Assembly: GCA_009377695.1 (NCBI GenBank)
Contig: WHTP01000022.1
Span: 1-56,244 of the forward strand
Direction: 5' to 3'
Length of the DNA stretch: 56,244 nt
Source: Hyphomicrobiales bacterium
GTDB lineage: Bacteria; Pseudomonadota; Alphaproteobacteria; Rhizobiales; Xanthobacteraceae
Positions 36,756 to 45,034 of the stretch are shown piece after piece; position 1 is the first letter of the stretch; the number at the start of each line of letters is the position of its first letter. The translations under genes and the position numbers were made by a program. The notes under the pieces are model-generated. The model was not told where the DNA came from, ran no database searches, and saw only the letters and a list, made by a program, of their open reading frames with translations.

Positions 36756-37607
36756 ATGGCCGCGACATCCAAATTCAAAGCCGCCTGTGTCATCGGCTGG
36801 CCGGTCGAGCACTCGCGTTCGCCGCTGATCCACAGTTATTGGATTACGAAGTACGGGCTCAACGCCGAATACCGGCGCGAGGCGGTGCCGCCGGAGCAAT
36901 TCGAGGAGTTCGTCCGCGGCCTTGCCGCGCGTGGCTATGTCGGTGCGAACGTGACGATCCCGAACAAGGAGGCCGCGCGCGCCTTGTCGAAAGCCGACGA
37001 CCGGGCCGACAAAGTCGGCGCATCGAACACGCTCTGGCTCGACGGTTCGACGTTGCGTTCGACCAACACCGACGTCGAAGGCTTCATCAACAATCTCGAT
37101 GCGAGCGCCGCTGGCTGGAATCGTGGATTGGACACGGCCGTGGTCATGGGCGCCGGCGGAACAGCGCGCGCTGTCGTCTACGCCTTGAGCGAACGTAGCG
37201 TGAAACATATCCACGTGGTCAACCGCACGCTCGATCGCGCAATCGCCTTGCGCGAGGAGTTTGGCAAATGCGTTAATCCGGTGCGCTGGGAGGAACTGGG
37301 CGGGCTTCTGGGTGGCGCCGGGGTTTTGGTGAACGCCACCTCGCTTGGAATGATCGGCAAGCCGCCACTCACCGTCAATCTGGCGCGGCTTCCTGCCAGC
37401 GCGGTGGTCGCCGACGCGGTCTATGCGCCACTCGAGACCGCGCTGCTCGCCGCGGCGCGTACGCGGGGGCTGCGCACCGTCGACGGTCTTGGAATGCTGT
37501 TGCATCAGGCGGTGCCCGGTTTTGAGCTGTGGTTCGGGGTCCGGCCCGAAGTCACGCCGGAATTACGCGCGTTGGTCGAGGCCGATCTGCTCCGCAATCA
37601 AGCCTGA
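36756..37607 (+). CDS. aroE: Shikimate dehydrogenase (AroE) family
   Basis: 283 residues. It reduces 3-dehydroshikimate to shikimate with NADPH in aromatic amino acid synthesis. The substrate site has GWPVEHSRSPLIHSYW and NVTIPNKEAA with the catalytic Lys; the cofactor site has MGAGGTARAVVYAL and NRTLDRA. The C-terminal GLGMLLHQAVPGFELWFG is typical. Length is normal. It lies away from coaE and dnaQ, the usual aroE neighbours in this order, so it may be a second, quinate- or shikimate-catabolic copy. No strong ribosome site was seen before the ATG at 36756. Confidence 0.88.
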   Translation: MAATSKFKAACVIGWPVEHSRSPLIHSYWITKYGLNAEYRREAVPPEQFEEFVRGLAARGYVGANVTIPNKEAARALSKADDRADKVGASNTLWLDGSTLRSTNTDVEGFINNLDASAAGWNRGLDTAVVMGAGGTARAVVYALSERSVKHIHVVNRTLDRAIALREEFGKCVNPVRWEELGGLLGGAGVLVNATSLGMIGKPPLTVNLARLPASAVVADAVYAPLETALLAAARTRGLRTVDGLGMLLHQAVPGFELWFGVRPEVTPELRALVEADLLRNQA

Positions 37608-37770
37608 AGCGGTATTGGTCGCACTGTCGGCCAGGAATATGGTTCGCGCCACGGGGTTTGCGTGTGCGAGCCCACGAGCGCGAGCATGGCGCCACACGTG
37701 GCCGCTGGGCGACCAATCGAGCAGCACGAGGGGCAAGCAAGCGCCGGAGGCGCAGATTCGGGAGGATAGG

Positions 37771-38406
37771 ATGAACGGAAAATTGCGAATCGCATTCGCC
37801 ATGGTTGCCGTCACCTTGCTGGTGGCGACGTCGATCAGTTACGCACAGCAGAAGTCCGTCCGCATCCGCGGCACCATCGAAAAGGTCGAGGGGCAAAATC
37901 TCGAGGTCAAATCGCGCGAAGGCAAGGACCTGAAAGTCCGGATGGCCGAGAAGGTCCGCTTCACCGCCATGGTGCGGGCGTCGCTCAAGGATCTCACGCC
38001 CGACGCCTATATCGGGGTCACCGCGATGCCGCAGGCGGACGGCAGCCAGAGGGCGATCGCGATCCACATCTTCCAGCCCAAGCAGCGCGGGCTCGCCGAA
38101 GGCCACAGACCATGGGACCTGAAGCCCGGCAGCACCATGACCAACGCGGCGATCGCGACCACCGTCGCGAGCACCGACGGTCAGGTGCTCACCGTCCGCT
38201 ACAAGGAAAAATCAGGCAGCGGAACTGGTGAGCAGAAGATGATCGTGACGCCGCAGACCATGATCGTGCGTTATGTCCCGGGCGACCGCGCCGAGCTCAA
38301 GCCGGGCGTGCGCGTCATGCTCAACAACGCGAAGCCGATGCCCGACGGCACGATCGAAGCGCCGACCGTCAGCTATGGTCGCGACGGCGTCGTGCCGCCG
38401 ATGTGA
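37771..38406 (+). CDS. Exported protein, tandem paralogue 1
   Basis: 211 residues from the ATG at 37771, after GGGAGGATAGG. A signal peptide covers about 1-25 (cut after SYA). It contains two similar small beta-rich units (RIRGTIEKVEGQNLEVKS near the start and TDGQVLTVRYKE in the middle), suggesting OB-like folds as in DUF5666 proteins. The central motif AMPQADGSQRA and GHRPWDLKPGSTMTNA are shared with the next gene. Function unknown. Confidence 0.65.
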   Translation: MNGKLRIAFAMVAVTLLVATSISYAQQKSVRIRGTIEKVEGQNLEVKSREGKDLKVRMAEKVRFTAMVRASLKDLTPDAYIGVTAMPQADGSQRAIAIHIFQPKQRGLAEGHRPWDLKPGSTMTNAAIATTVASTDGQVLTVRYKEKSGSGTGEQKMIVTPQTMIVRYVPGDRAELKPGVRVMLNNAKPMPDGTIEAPTVSYGRDGVVPPM

Positions 38407-38423
38407 GCGTGGAGAACAGCGTC

Positions 38424-39026
38424 ATGATCAGGATCTTCGCAGGCGTAGTCGTCGCTACAGCGCTCGTCGTCACGTCGGCGTCGGCGCAGCAGAAGACCGT
38501 CCGTGTCGTCGGCACCATCGTGGGCGTCGACGGGCCGACCATCGTGGTCAAGCCGCGCGGCAAGGGCGACGAACGGCGCGTGACGCTCAGTGACAAAGCT
38601 GCGGTCTACGGCGTCGTCCGCGCGACGCTCGCCGACGTGAAGCCCGGGGCCTTCATCGGCGTCGGCGCGATGCCGCAGGCGGACGGCAGCCAGAAGGCGA
38701 TCCGCGTGATGATCTTCGCCGAAGCGCAGCGCGGGACCGGGGAGGGGCATCGTCCCTGGAACCGGCCCGGCTCGACCATGACCAACGCCACCGTCGATAC
38801 GACGGTGGCGGGCGTCGACGGGCAGGTGCTGCGGGTCAAGTACAAGGGCGGCGAGCAGCGCATCATCATCGGCCCGGACGCCACCATCATGGCCTATGCG
38901 GTCGGCGACCGCAGCGAGCTCAAGCCCGGCGCCAACATCGCGATCAATGCCGCGGAGCAGAAGCCGGATGGCTCGCTCGCGGCCTCGCGAGTCAATGTCG
39001 GGCGCGGCGACGTGCGGCCGGATTGA
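38424..39026 (+). CDS. Exported protein, tandem paralogue 2
   Basis: 200 residues from the ATG at 38424 (a GTG at 38403 overlapping the previous stop is possible). A signal peptide covers about 1-22 (SASA). It is a clear duplicate of the preceding gene: AMPQADGSQKA and GHRPWNRPGSTMTNA match the equivalent segments, and the two-unit structure is kept. The pair is 17 bp apart and probably co-transcribed. Function unknown. Confidence 0.65.
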   Translation: MIRIFAGVVVATALVVTSASAQQKTVRVVGTIVGVDGPTIVVKPRGKGDERRVTLSDKAAVYGVVRATLADVKPGAFIGVGAMPQADGSQKAIRVMIFAEAQRGTGEGHRPWNRPGSTMTNATVDTTVAGVDGQVLRVKYKGGEQRIIIGPDATIMAYAVGDRSELKPGANIAINAAEQKPDGSLAASRVNVGRGDVRPD

Positions 39027-39061
39027 GCTGTCGGCGGAAGCGCCAGACTCTGCTTTTTATC

Positions 39062-39193
39062 CGTCACCCTGAGGTGGCCGCCGTAGGCGGCCCTCGAAGG
39101 GCGACGGCCCGCGGCCGTGCATCCTTCGAGGCTCGCTATAGCGCGTCGAAGACGCGCGTGAGCGCGCTTAAGGCTCGCACCTCAGGATGACGG
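39062..39193. repeat. CACCCTGAGG/CTCAGGATGACGG-type repeat with an inserted palindrome
   Basis: Mirror-image boxes GTCACCCTGAGG at the left and ACCTCAGGATGACGG at the right, with CCTCGAAGG and CCTTCGAGG between. The same family is at 33615-33744. A ~42-bp palindrome at 39137-39178 interrupts the right half. Confidence 0.75.
39131..39178. repeat. Nested ~40-bp palindrome, copy 2, with flanking GGCTCGC duplication
   Basis: TATAGCGCGTCGAAGACGCG followed by TGAGCGCGCTTA matches the palindrome at 21147-21186. GGCTCGC occurs immediately before (39130-39136) and again at 39172-39178. Removing the insert and one GGCTCGC restores the uninterrupted family sequence TTCGAGGCTCGCACCTCAGG. Confidence 0.75.
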
Positions 39194-39234
39194 GTCAAGA
39201 TTGGTCGCTTGGATACAATCACCTCCGTAAGTGT

Positions 39235-40770
39235 CTACCGCCCCGCGGCACTTCGACCTTTATCGCGCGGCTTCTCGATCGTGATGCCGAGCGCCTTGAT
39301 ACGCGAGGCGAGCGTGGTGGGTTTCACATCGAGCAGCTCGGCGGCGCCGCTGCGGCCGAACACCTTGCCACCGCAGGATTGCAGCGCCGCCAGGATATTG
39401 GTGCGGTCGCGCTCGCGCCGCTCGTCGTCGGTCAGCAGGCGATCAGCCGGCGACTGTGCGGCCATCGTCGCAGGTCGCGCAGCCGGAAGATCGATGCGCA
39501 GCCGGGCATGGCGCGCAAGAATCGCGGCGCGTTCGATCACGTTCTCCAATTCGCGTACGTTGCCGGGCCAGTCGTATTGCATCAGGCGGCGGACATCTCC
39601 CTCGGTCAGCTTGAGCTCGCCGCGTCTGAGCTTGCGAGCTTGGCCCTGCACGAAATGCGCAGCCAACAGGGGAATGTCGTCGCGGCGCTCCCGCAGTGGC
39701 ACCGACTCGATCGGGAACACGTCGAGCCGGAAATAGAGGTCTTCGCGGAAGCGACCGCGTCGGACTTCCTGTTTGAGGTCGCGATGGGTCGCCGCGATCA
39801 CGCGCACGTCGACGGTGCGGGTCCGCTCTTCGCCAACGCGCTCGAAATTATTCTCTTCAAGCACGCGTAAGAGCTTGCCCTGCAACTCGAGCGGCATGTC
39901 GGCGACCTCGTCGAGGAACAGCGTTCCGCCGTCGGCGAGTTCGAAGCGGCCGACGCCGTCGCGCACCGCTCCTTCGAACGCGCCCTTGGCGTAGCCGAAG
40001 AACTCGCTCTCAAACAGCTCGCGCGGAATGGTCGCGCAATTGATGCGGATCAGCGGCCGCCGGCTGCGCTTGCTCGCATCATGGATGGCGCGCGCGATCA
40101 ATTCTTTGCCGGTACCAGACTCGCCGGTGATCAGCACGGTGGCGTCGGTCGGCGCCACCAGTTCGACTTGGCGGAGGACCTTCTGGATCGCGGGGCTGCG
40201 CCCAACGATGCCGTGGTGGTTGCCTCCGATGCGGATTTCCTCCTGCAGATAGGCGTTCTCGAGCTCAAGTCGCTCGCGCAGCCGATCGACCTCCTCGTGT
40301 GCCGCGCGCAGCTTCTCATCGGCCTCGCGCCGCTGCGTGATGTCGCGGAACACGATGACGGCGCCGACCACGACGCCGCGGTCGCGGATCGGCGTCGAGG
40401 TGTACGCGACCCAGAACGAAGAGCCGTCTTGGCGCCAGAACACTTCATTGTCGACCTGGTGCACTGCCCCGTCGCGGAACGCGGCATAGATCGGGCAATC
40501 GTGCTCGGGATAGTGCGACCCGTCCGGGCGGGTGTGATGCACGATCGAGTGCATGTCATGGCCGACCAGCTCCTCGGCGTTCCAGCCGAGCATGCGCGCG
40601 GCGGCCGGATTGACGAAGGTCGTCTTGCCGTCGGCGTTGACGCCATAGATGCCTTCGCCGGCAGCGCGCAGGATCAACTGGTTCATGGCCGCGCTGCTGA
40701 AATCGAAGGCGATTCCGCGATCGCTGCTGCTTATTTTGTCATCACTCGGCAGTCGGTCGTCGTCGGCCAT
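39235..40770 (-). CDS. PAS-domain AAA+ sigma-54-type activator with GAFEGA loop (cyanate operon regulator)
   Basis: 511 residues from the ATG at 40770 (an upstream GTG at 40809 is possible but would place a palindromic site inside the gene). Order: PAS sensor at about 30-145, coiled coil 146-180, AAA+ domain with Walker A GESGTGKE (216-223) and Walker [10 protein letters not shown], then a Fis-type helix-turn-helix ([20 protein letters not shown]). The sigma-54 contact loop, normally GAFTGA, reads GAFEGA at 263-268 (codons 39967-39984). It is divergent from the cyanate transport genes, which have a -24/-12 promoter at 40914, and is the likely activator of that operon. Confidence 0.88.
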   Translation of the reverse strand: MADDDRLPSDDKISSSDRGIAFDFSSAAMNQLILRAAGEGIYGVNADGKTTFVNPAAARMLGWNAEELVGHDMHSIVHHTRPDGSHYPEHDCPIYAAFRDGAVHQVDNEVFWRQDGSSFWVAYTSTPIRDRGVVVGAVIVFRDITQRREADEKLRAAHEEVDRLRERLELENAYLQEEIRIGGNHHGIVGRSPAIQKVLRQVELVAPTDATVLITGESGTGKELIARAIHDASKRSRRPLIRINCATIPRELFESEFFGYAKGAFEGAVRDGVGRFELADGGTLFLDEVADMPLELQGKLLRVLEENNFERVGEERTRTVDVRVIAATHRDLKQEVRRGRFREDLYFRLDVFPIESVPLRERRDDIPLLAAHFVQGQARKLRRGELKLTEGDVRRLMQYDWPGNVRELENVIERAAILARHARLRIDLPAARPATMAAQSPADRLLTDDERRERDRTNILAALQSCGGKVFGRSGAAELLDVKPTTLASRIKALGITIEKPRDKGRSAAGR

Positions 40771-40784
40771 GACGGCGGAATCTC

Positions 40785-40798
40785 TACGAGAATTCGTA
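40785..40798. promoter_or_regulatory. Candidate activator-binding palindrome
   Basis: TACGA-GAAT-TCGTA is a 5-bp inverted repeat about 116 bp before the -24 box of the cyanate operon promoter and 15 bp before the activator's own start. This is a usual distance for a sigma-54 enhancer site. No second clear copy was found. Confidence 0.35.
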
Positions 40799-40913
40799 AT
40801 AATCACCACGAACTGTCGCGTTCAACGACATCTCGTAATGGACGTCCACGGTGCTTTGCAGAAATCGCGCCAAAACCTGCTGCGGCATTGGGGCAAGCCG
40901 GCCAAGTCGGCGA

Positions 40914-40929
40914 TGGCACGCTTGTTGCT
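40914..40929 (+). promoter_or_regulatory. Sigma-54 (-24/-12) promoter of the cyanate operon
   Basis: TGGCACG-CTTG-TTGCT matches the RpoN consensus TGGCACG-N4-TTGCW at every fixed position. Transcription should start near 40940, giving a leader of about 64 nt before the binding-protein ATG at 41004. The element GCACGCTTGTTG is repeated 24 bp downstream (40941-40952). Confidence 0.8.
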
Positions 40930-41003
40930 CATTGTCTTTTGCACGCTTGTTGTCGTTTGCAGGTTTGCCGTTTCGCAAAGCCACGGTTTGCAGGAGATGT
41001 ACG

Positions 41004-42386
41004 ATGTCCACGTTCGACAATCCGTTCGACCCGCAGCGCCGACTGAACCGATCCGGATGCAGTTGCGGGCGCCATGCGACGCAGGGCGATCATGAGCGTG
41101 AGGCGCAGCTGCAATGCGCCCCGGTCGAGAGCGAACAGATGCGCTACGAAGCCGTCGTCGCCTCGGCGGTGATGCGAAAGATTTTCCCGCAGGATGCCGC
41201 GCGCCGCGAATTCCTGAAGGCCGTCGGCGCTTCGACGGCGCTCGCCGCGATCTCCCAGTTTTTCCCGCTCGGCACCGCCACCGAAGTGTTCGCGCAAAAG
41301 GGCCCGATCGAGAAGAAGGATCTCAAGGTCGGCTTCATCCCGATCACCTGCGCGACGCCGATCATCATGGCGGAGCCGATGGGCTTCTATAAGCGCCATG
41401 GGCTCGACGTCGAGGTGATCAAGACCGCCGGCTGGGCGGTCGTCCGCGACAAGACCATCAACAAGGAATACGACGCCGCCCACATGCTGTCGCCGATGCC
41501 GCTTGCGATCACGCTCGGCGCGGGCTCGAAGCCGATTCCCTACACCATGCCCGCAGTGGAAAACATCAACGGCCAGGCGATCACGCTCGCGGTCAAACAC
41601 AAGGACAAGCGCGATCCGAAATCCTGGAAGGGGTTCAAGTTTGCCGTCCCGTTCGACTATTCGATGCACAACTATCTGCTTCGCTACTACGTCGCGGAAC
41701 ACGGCATCGATCCCGACCAGGACATCCAGATCCGCGCGGTGCCGCCGCCGGAAATGGTTGCCAATCTGCGCGCCGACAATATCGACGGCTTCCTTGCGCC
41801 CGATCCGGTCAATCAGCGCGCGGTCTACGATGGAGTGGGCTTCATTCACATTCTGTCGAAGGATATCTGGGATCGCCATCCGTGCTGCGCCTTTGCGGCG
41901 TCGCAGGAATTCGTGACGCAGACTCCCAACACGTATGCTGCGCTGCTCAAGGCGATCATCGACGCCACCGCCTTCGCGACCAAGCCCGAGAACCGCAAGC
42001 AGATCGCCGAAGCGATCGCGCCGGCGAATTATCTCAACCAGCCGGTGACGGTGGTCGAGCAGGTGCTGACCGGCACCTTCGCCGACGGCCTCGGTAAGGT
42101 GCAGAAGGTTCCCGACCGCATCGACTTCGATCCGTTCCCATGGGAGTCGTTTGCGGTGTGGATCATGACGCAGATGAAGCGCTGGGGCCAGATCAAGGGT
42201 GACGTCGACTACGCGGGCGTCGCCAAGCAGGTCTATCTCGCGACCGACACCACGCGGCTGATGAAGGAGGTCGGCCTCACACCGCCGACCACCACCACCA
42301 AGACGTTCGTCGTGATGGGCAAGACCTTCGATCCGGCGAAGCCGGAGGATTACATCAAGAGCTTCAAAATCAGAAAGACGACCTAG
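41004..42386 (+). CDS. NrtA/CmpA-family ABC transporter substrate-binding protein (probably cyanate)
   Basis: 460 residues from the ATG at 41004, after AGGAGA. The N-terminus has a Cys pair (SGCSCGRH) and then a Tat-type signal (ARREFLKAVGASTALAA). The mature part is the nitrate/bicarbonate/cyanate binding fold: KVGFIPITCATPIIMAEPMG, DAAHMLSPMPLAITLG, NLRADNIDGFLAPDP and DRHPCCAFAASQEF. With permease, ATPase and cyanase genes downstream, cyanate is the most likely ligand; nitrate or nitrite remain possible. A 293-bp gap holding a repeat separates it from the permease. Confidence 0.88.
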   Translation: MSTFDNPFDPQRRLNRSGCSCGRHATQGDHEREAQLQCAPVESEQMRYEAVVASAVMRKIFPQDAARREFLKAVGASTALAAISQFFPLGTATEVFAQKGPIEKKDLKVGFIPITCATPIIMAEPMGFYKRHGLDVEVIKTAGWAVVRDKTINKEYDAAHMLSPMPLAITLGAGSKPIPYTMPAVENINGQAITLAVKHKDKRDPKSWKGFKFAVPFDYSMHNYLLRYYVAEHGIDPDQDIQIRAVPPPEMVANLRADNIDGFLAPDPVNQRAVYDGVGFIHILSKDIWDRHPCCAFAASQEFVTQTPNTYAALLKAIIDATAFATKPENRKQIAEAIAPANYLNQPVTVVEQVLTGTFADGLGKVQKVPDRIDFDPFPWESFAVWIMTQMKRWGQIKGDVDYAGVAKQVYLATDTTRLMKEVGLTPPTTTTKTFVVMGKTFDPAKPEDYIKSFKIRKTT

Positions 42387-42472
42387 ACGATGCTGCACGC
42401 GCCGGGCGTACGACATCAAATTTGGCACTCATCACCTGCTTCTTTCTCTGAGTGCGGGGTGCATGTATTTGC

Positions 42473-42633
42473 GCCCTCCCCCCTTTGTGGGGAGAGGGCT
42501 GCTCGAAAAGTGCCACGTGCTCGGATGGGTGTGGGGTTTCCGTTGGAGAATCCGTTTGGCGAAACGACCCCTCACGCCATCATGACTCGTTGCGCCGCTG
42601 TCATGCCCTCTCCCCACAAGGGGGAGAGGGAGC
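42473..42633. repeat. GCCCTC(T/C)CCCC inverted repeat pair inside the cyanate operon
   Basis: GCCCTCCCCCCTTTGTGGGG with AGAGGGCT (42473-42500) and GCCCTCTCCCCACAAGGGGG with AGAGGGAGC (42605-42633). Each arm is itself a hairpin, about 105 bp apart, between the binding-protein and permease genes. The stretch carries no gene. It could form strong mRNA stems that favour the binding-protein message. Confidence 0.7.
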
Positions 42634-42679
42634 AGCAATCCACGTCGTTATTTGCTGCGCGAATCCGAGAGGTGCTGCC

Positions 42680-43519
42680 ATGAACCTCCCCATGGGCGTG
42701 CGCGCGGCCATTCTCACGATCGCGATCTTTGTTGCATTCATGCTGGCATGGCACGTCGCCACGCAAGGCTCCGGCCCCGTCGCGCAGATGGACCCGGAAT
42801 ACGCCAAGCTTATGGGGAAGACGGCGACCCAGGGGACATCGGCGATGCCGGGCCCGCTCGATGTGGGGTCGAAATTGTGGGAGCATCTGCGGCAGCCGTT
42901 CTACGACAACGGCCCGAACGACAAGGGCGTCGGCATCCAACTCGCCTATTCGATCGGCCGCGTGGCGATCGGTTACTTTCTTGCGGTCGCAGCGGCGATC
43001 CCGATTGGATTCCTGATCGGCATGTCGCCTTTGATGAGCCGTGCGCTCGACCCGTTCATCCAGGTGCTCAAGCCGATCTCGCCGCTCGCCTGGATGCCGC
43101 TCGCGCTCTACACCATCAAGGATTCGCACCTCTCCTCGATCTTTGTGATCTTCATCTGCTCGGTGTGGCCGATGTTGATCAATACGGCATTCGGCGTCGC
43201 AGCCGTGCGCAAGGAGTGGCTCAACGTCGCGCGCACGCTTGAGGTCGGCCCCGTCCGCCGCGCCTTCACCATCATCCTGCCGGCGGCAGCGCCGACCATT
43301 CTCACCGGCATGCGCATTTCCATTGGCATTGCATGGTTGGTGATCGTCGCCGCCGAGATGCTCGTCGGCGGCACCGGCATCGGCTACTTCGTCTGGAACG
43401 AGTGGAACAACCTCTCGATCACCAATGTGATCACCGCGATTCTCCTGATCGGGGTCATCGGCATGGTGCTCGACCAGATTCTGGCGCGGCTCACGCGCCT
43501 CGTCACCTTCCCGGAGTGA
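42680..43519 (+). CDS. ABC transporter permease, NrtB/CynB type
   Basis: 279 residues from the ATG at 42680, after GAGAGG. An N-terminal membrane anchor at 10-28 and a periplasmic stretch are followed by five further helices of the permease core. The ATPase-coupling (EAA) loop is at NVARTLEVGPVRRAFTIILPAAAPTILTG. The segment LKPISPLAWMPLALY is a NrtB/SsuC-family hallmark. It forms the membrane channel for the anion delivered by the upstream binding protein. Confidence 0.9.
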   Translation: MNLPMGVRAAILTIAIFVAFMLAWHVATQGSGPVAQMDPEYAKLMGKTATQGTSAMPGPLDVGSKLWEHLRQPFYDNGPNDKGVGIQLAYSIGRVAIGYFLAVAAAIPIGFLIGMSPLMSRALDPFIQVLKPISPLAWMPLALYTIKDSHLSSIFVIFICSVWPMLINTAFGVAAVRKEWLNVARTLEVGPVRRAFTIILPAAAPTILTGMRISIGIAWLVIVAAEMLVGGTGIGYFVWNEWNNLSITNVITAILLIGVIGMVLDQILARLTRLVTFPE

Positions 43520-43527
43520 GCGCGTCG

Positions 43528-44460
43528 ATGACCCCAGACAAGTTCATCTCAATCGAAGGCATCACCAAACGCTTCCCGGCGCCCGGCGGCGGCACCACGA
43601 CCGTGTTCGAAGATCTCTGGCTGTCGCTGAAACGCGGCGAGTTCACCTGCATCATCGGCCATTCCGGATGCGGCAAGACCACCGTGCTCAACATCCTTGC
43701 CGGGCTCGACGTGCCGACCGAAGGCGCCGTCATCGTCGACGGCCAGGCGATCGAAGGCCCGAGCATCGACCGCGCGGTCATCTTCCAGAGCCACGCGCTG
43801 CTGCCCTGGCGCACGGTGATGGGCAATGTCGTCTATGCGGTGTCGTCGAAATGGTCGCGCTGGTCGAAAGCCGACCAGCAGAAGCAGGCGCAAAAATTCA
43901 TCGATCTCGTCGGGCTGACCGGCGCCGAGCACAAGCGGCCGGCGGAGCTGTCGGGCGGCATGAAGCAGCGCGTCGGCATCGCACGTGCGCTATCGATCGA
44001 GCCCAAGATCATGCTGATGGACGAGCCGTTTTCGGCGCTCGACGCGCTCACGCGCGGCACGCTGCAGGACGAGGTGCGCCGCATCTGCGTGGAGACCGGA
44101 CAGACCGTGTTCATGATCACCCACGACGTCGACGAGGCGATCTATCTCGCCGACCGCATCGTGATGATGAGCAACGGCCCTGATGCCGTGTTTGCGGAGA
44201 TCGTCGAGAACCCGCTGCCGAAGGACCGCAAGCGCACCGACTTCCACAAACATCCGCTCTATTACGGCGTGCGCAACCACATCATCGACTTCCTGGTGAC
44301 GCGCTCGAAGATATTCGCTGCCGAAGTTCAGGGCGGCGCCTTCGACAAGCGGCATGTGCCGGTCGTGCGGCCGGGCGTGCCGGTAGCCGTTGCGGCGAGT
44401 ACCGCGCCGGCAACACCACCGATGCCGGGTCTCCAGCGGTCATCCGTCGCAAGCGGTTGA
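43528..44460 (+). CDS. ABC transporter ATP-binding protein, NrtD/CynD type
   Basis: 310 residues from the ATG at 43528; a GTG at 43516 overlapping the previous stop is possible. Walker A is GHSGCGKTT, the Q-loop is AVIFQSHALLPWRTV, the signature is LSGGMKQRVGIARAL, Walker B is IMLMDEPFSALDAL and the switch His is in ITHDVDEAIYLADR. The C-terminal ~60 residues are an extension with a Pro/Ala-rich end, beyond the ATPase core. It powers uptake through the adjacent permease. Confidence 0.92.
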   Translation: MTPDKFISIEGITKRFPAPGGGTTTVFEDLWLSLKRGEFTCIIGHSGCGKTTVLNILAGLDVPTEGAVIVDGQAIEGPSIDRAVIFQSHALLPWRTVMGNVVYAVSSKWSRWSKADQQKQAQKFIDLVGLTGAEHKRPAELSGGMKQRVGIARALSIEPKIMLMDEPFSALDALTRGTLQDEVRRICVETGQTVFMITHDVDEAIYLADRIVMMSNGPDAVFAEIVENPLPKDRKRTDFHKHPLYYGVRNHIIDFLVTRSKIFAAEVQGGAFDKRHVPVVRPGVPVAVAASTAPATPPMPGLQRSSVASG

Positions 44461-44536
44461 ACTGACGATCCATCGATGCGCGGCGGGCGAGCCATGCATC
44501 TCATACAGGTTTAAGCTTTAGGAAAGGGAGCAGACA

Positions 44537-45025
44537 ATGAAGCGTGCCGATCTCACCGAGAAAATCCTCGACATCAAGCGCGAGCAGAGTTGGAAGTGGA
44601 AGGCGATCTGCGAAAAGATCGGCGGATTTTCCGACACGCTGATCGTCGGCGCGCTGCTCGGCCAGATGAAGCTGACCAAGCCTCAGGCGGCCAAGGCCGC
44701 GGAGCTGTTCGGCCTATCAAAAGGCGAGGAGGCGCTGCTCAACGAGGTGCCGATGCGTGGTGAGGGTGTGCCGATGCCGCCCACCGATCCGCTGATCTAC
44801 CGCTTCTACGAGCTGGTGATGGTCAACGGTCCGGCCTGGAAGGCCTTGATCGAGGAGGAGTTCGGCGACGGCATCATGTCGGCGATCGATTTCGATATGC
44901 AGATGGAGCGCCTACCCAATCCGAAGGGCGACCGCGTGAAGATCACGATGTCGGGCAAGTTCCTGCCGTACAAATATTACGGCGCGAGCGGCAACGTGCC
45001 GGAATACGGCTACAAGGAAGAGTAG
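44537..45025 (+). CDS. cynS: Cyanate hydratase (cyanase)
   Basis: 162 residues. Cyanase turns cyanate plus bicarbonate into ammonia and carbon dioxide and works as a decamer. The N-terminal helical bundle precedes the catalytic C-terminal part. By alignment with the E. coli enzyme (Arg96, Glu99, Ser122) the active residues are Arg89 and Glu92 in DPLIYRFYEL and Ser115 in FGDGIMSAIDFDM. The C-terminus ends KFLPYKYYG plus a short extra tail. The ATG follows AAAGGGAGC, 76 bp after the ATPase gene. No carbonic anhydrase gene (cynT) lies beside it. Confidence 0.96.
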   Translation: MKRADLTEKILDIKREQSWKWKAICEKIGGFSDTLIVGALLGQMKLTKPQAAKAAELFGLSKGEEALLNEVPMRGEGVPMPPTDPLIYRFYELVMVNGPAWKALIEEEFGDGIMSAIDFDMQMERLPNPKGDRVKITMSGKFLPYKYYGASGNVPEYGYKEE

Positions 45026-45034
45026 GGCAGTCCC

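Noticed and set aside
40941-40957. Second sigma-54 promoter (TTGCACG-CTTG-TTGTC)
   Set aside because: It lacks the invariant GG of the -24 box and the GC of the -12 box; it is better read as a partial repeat of the true site.
42473-42633. CRISPR-like array
   Set aside because: Only two arms in inverted orientation; no regular direct repeats or spacers.
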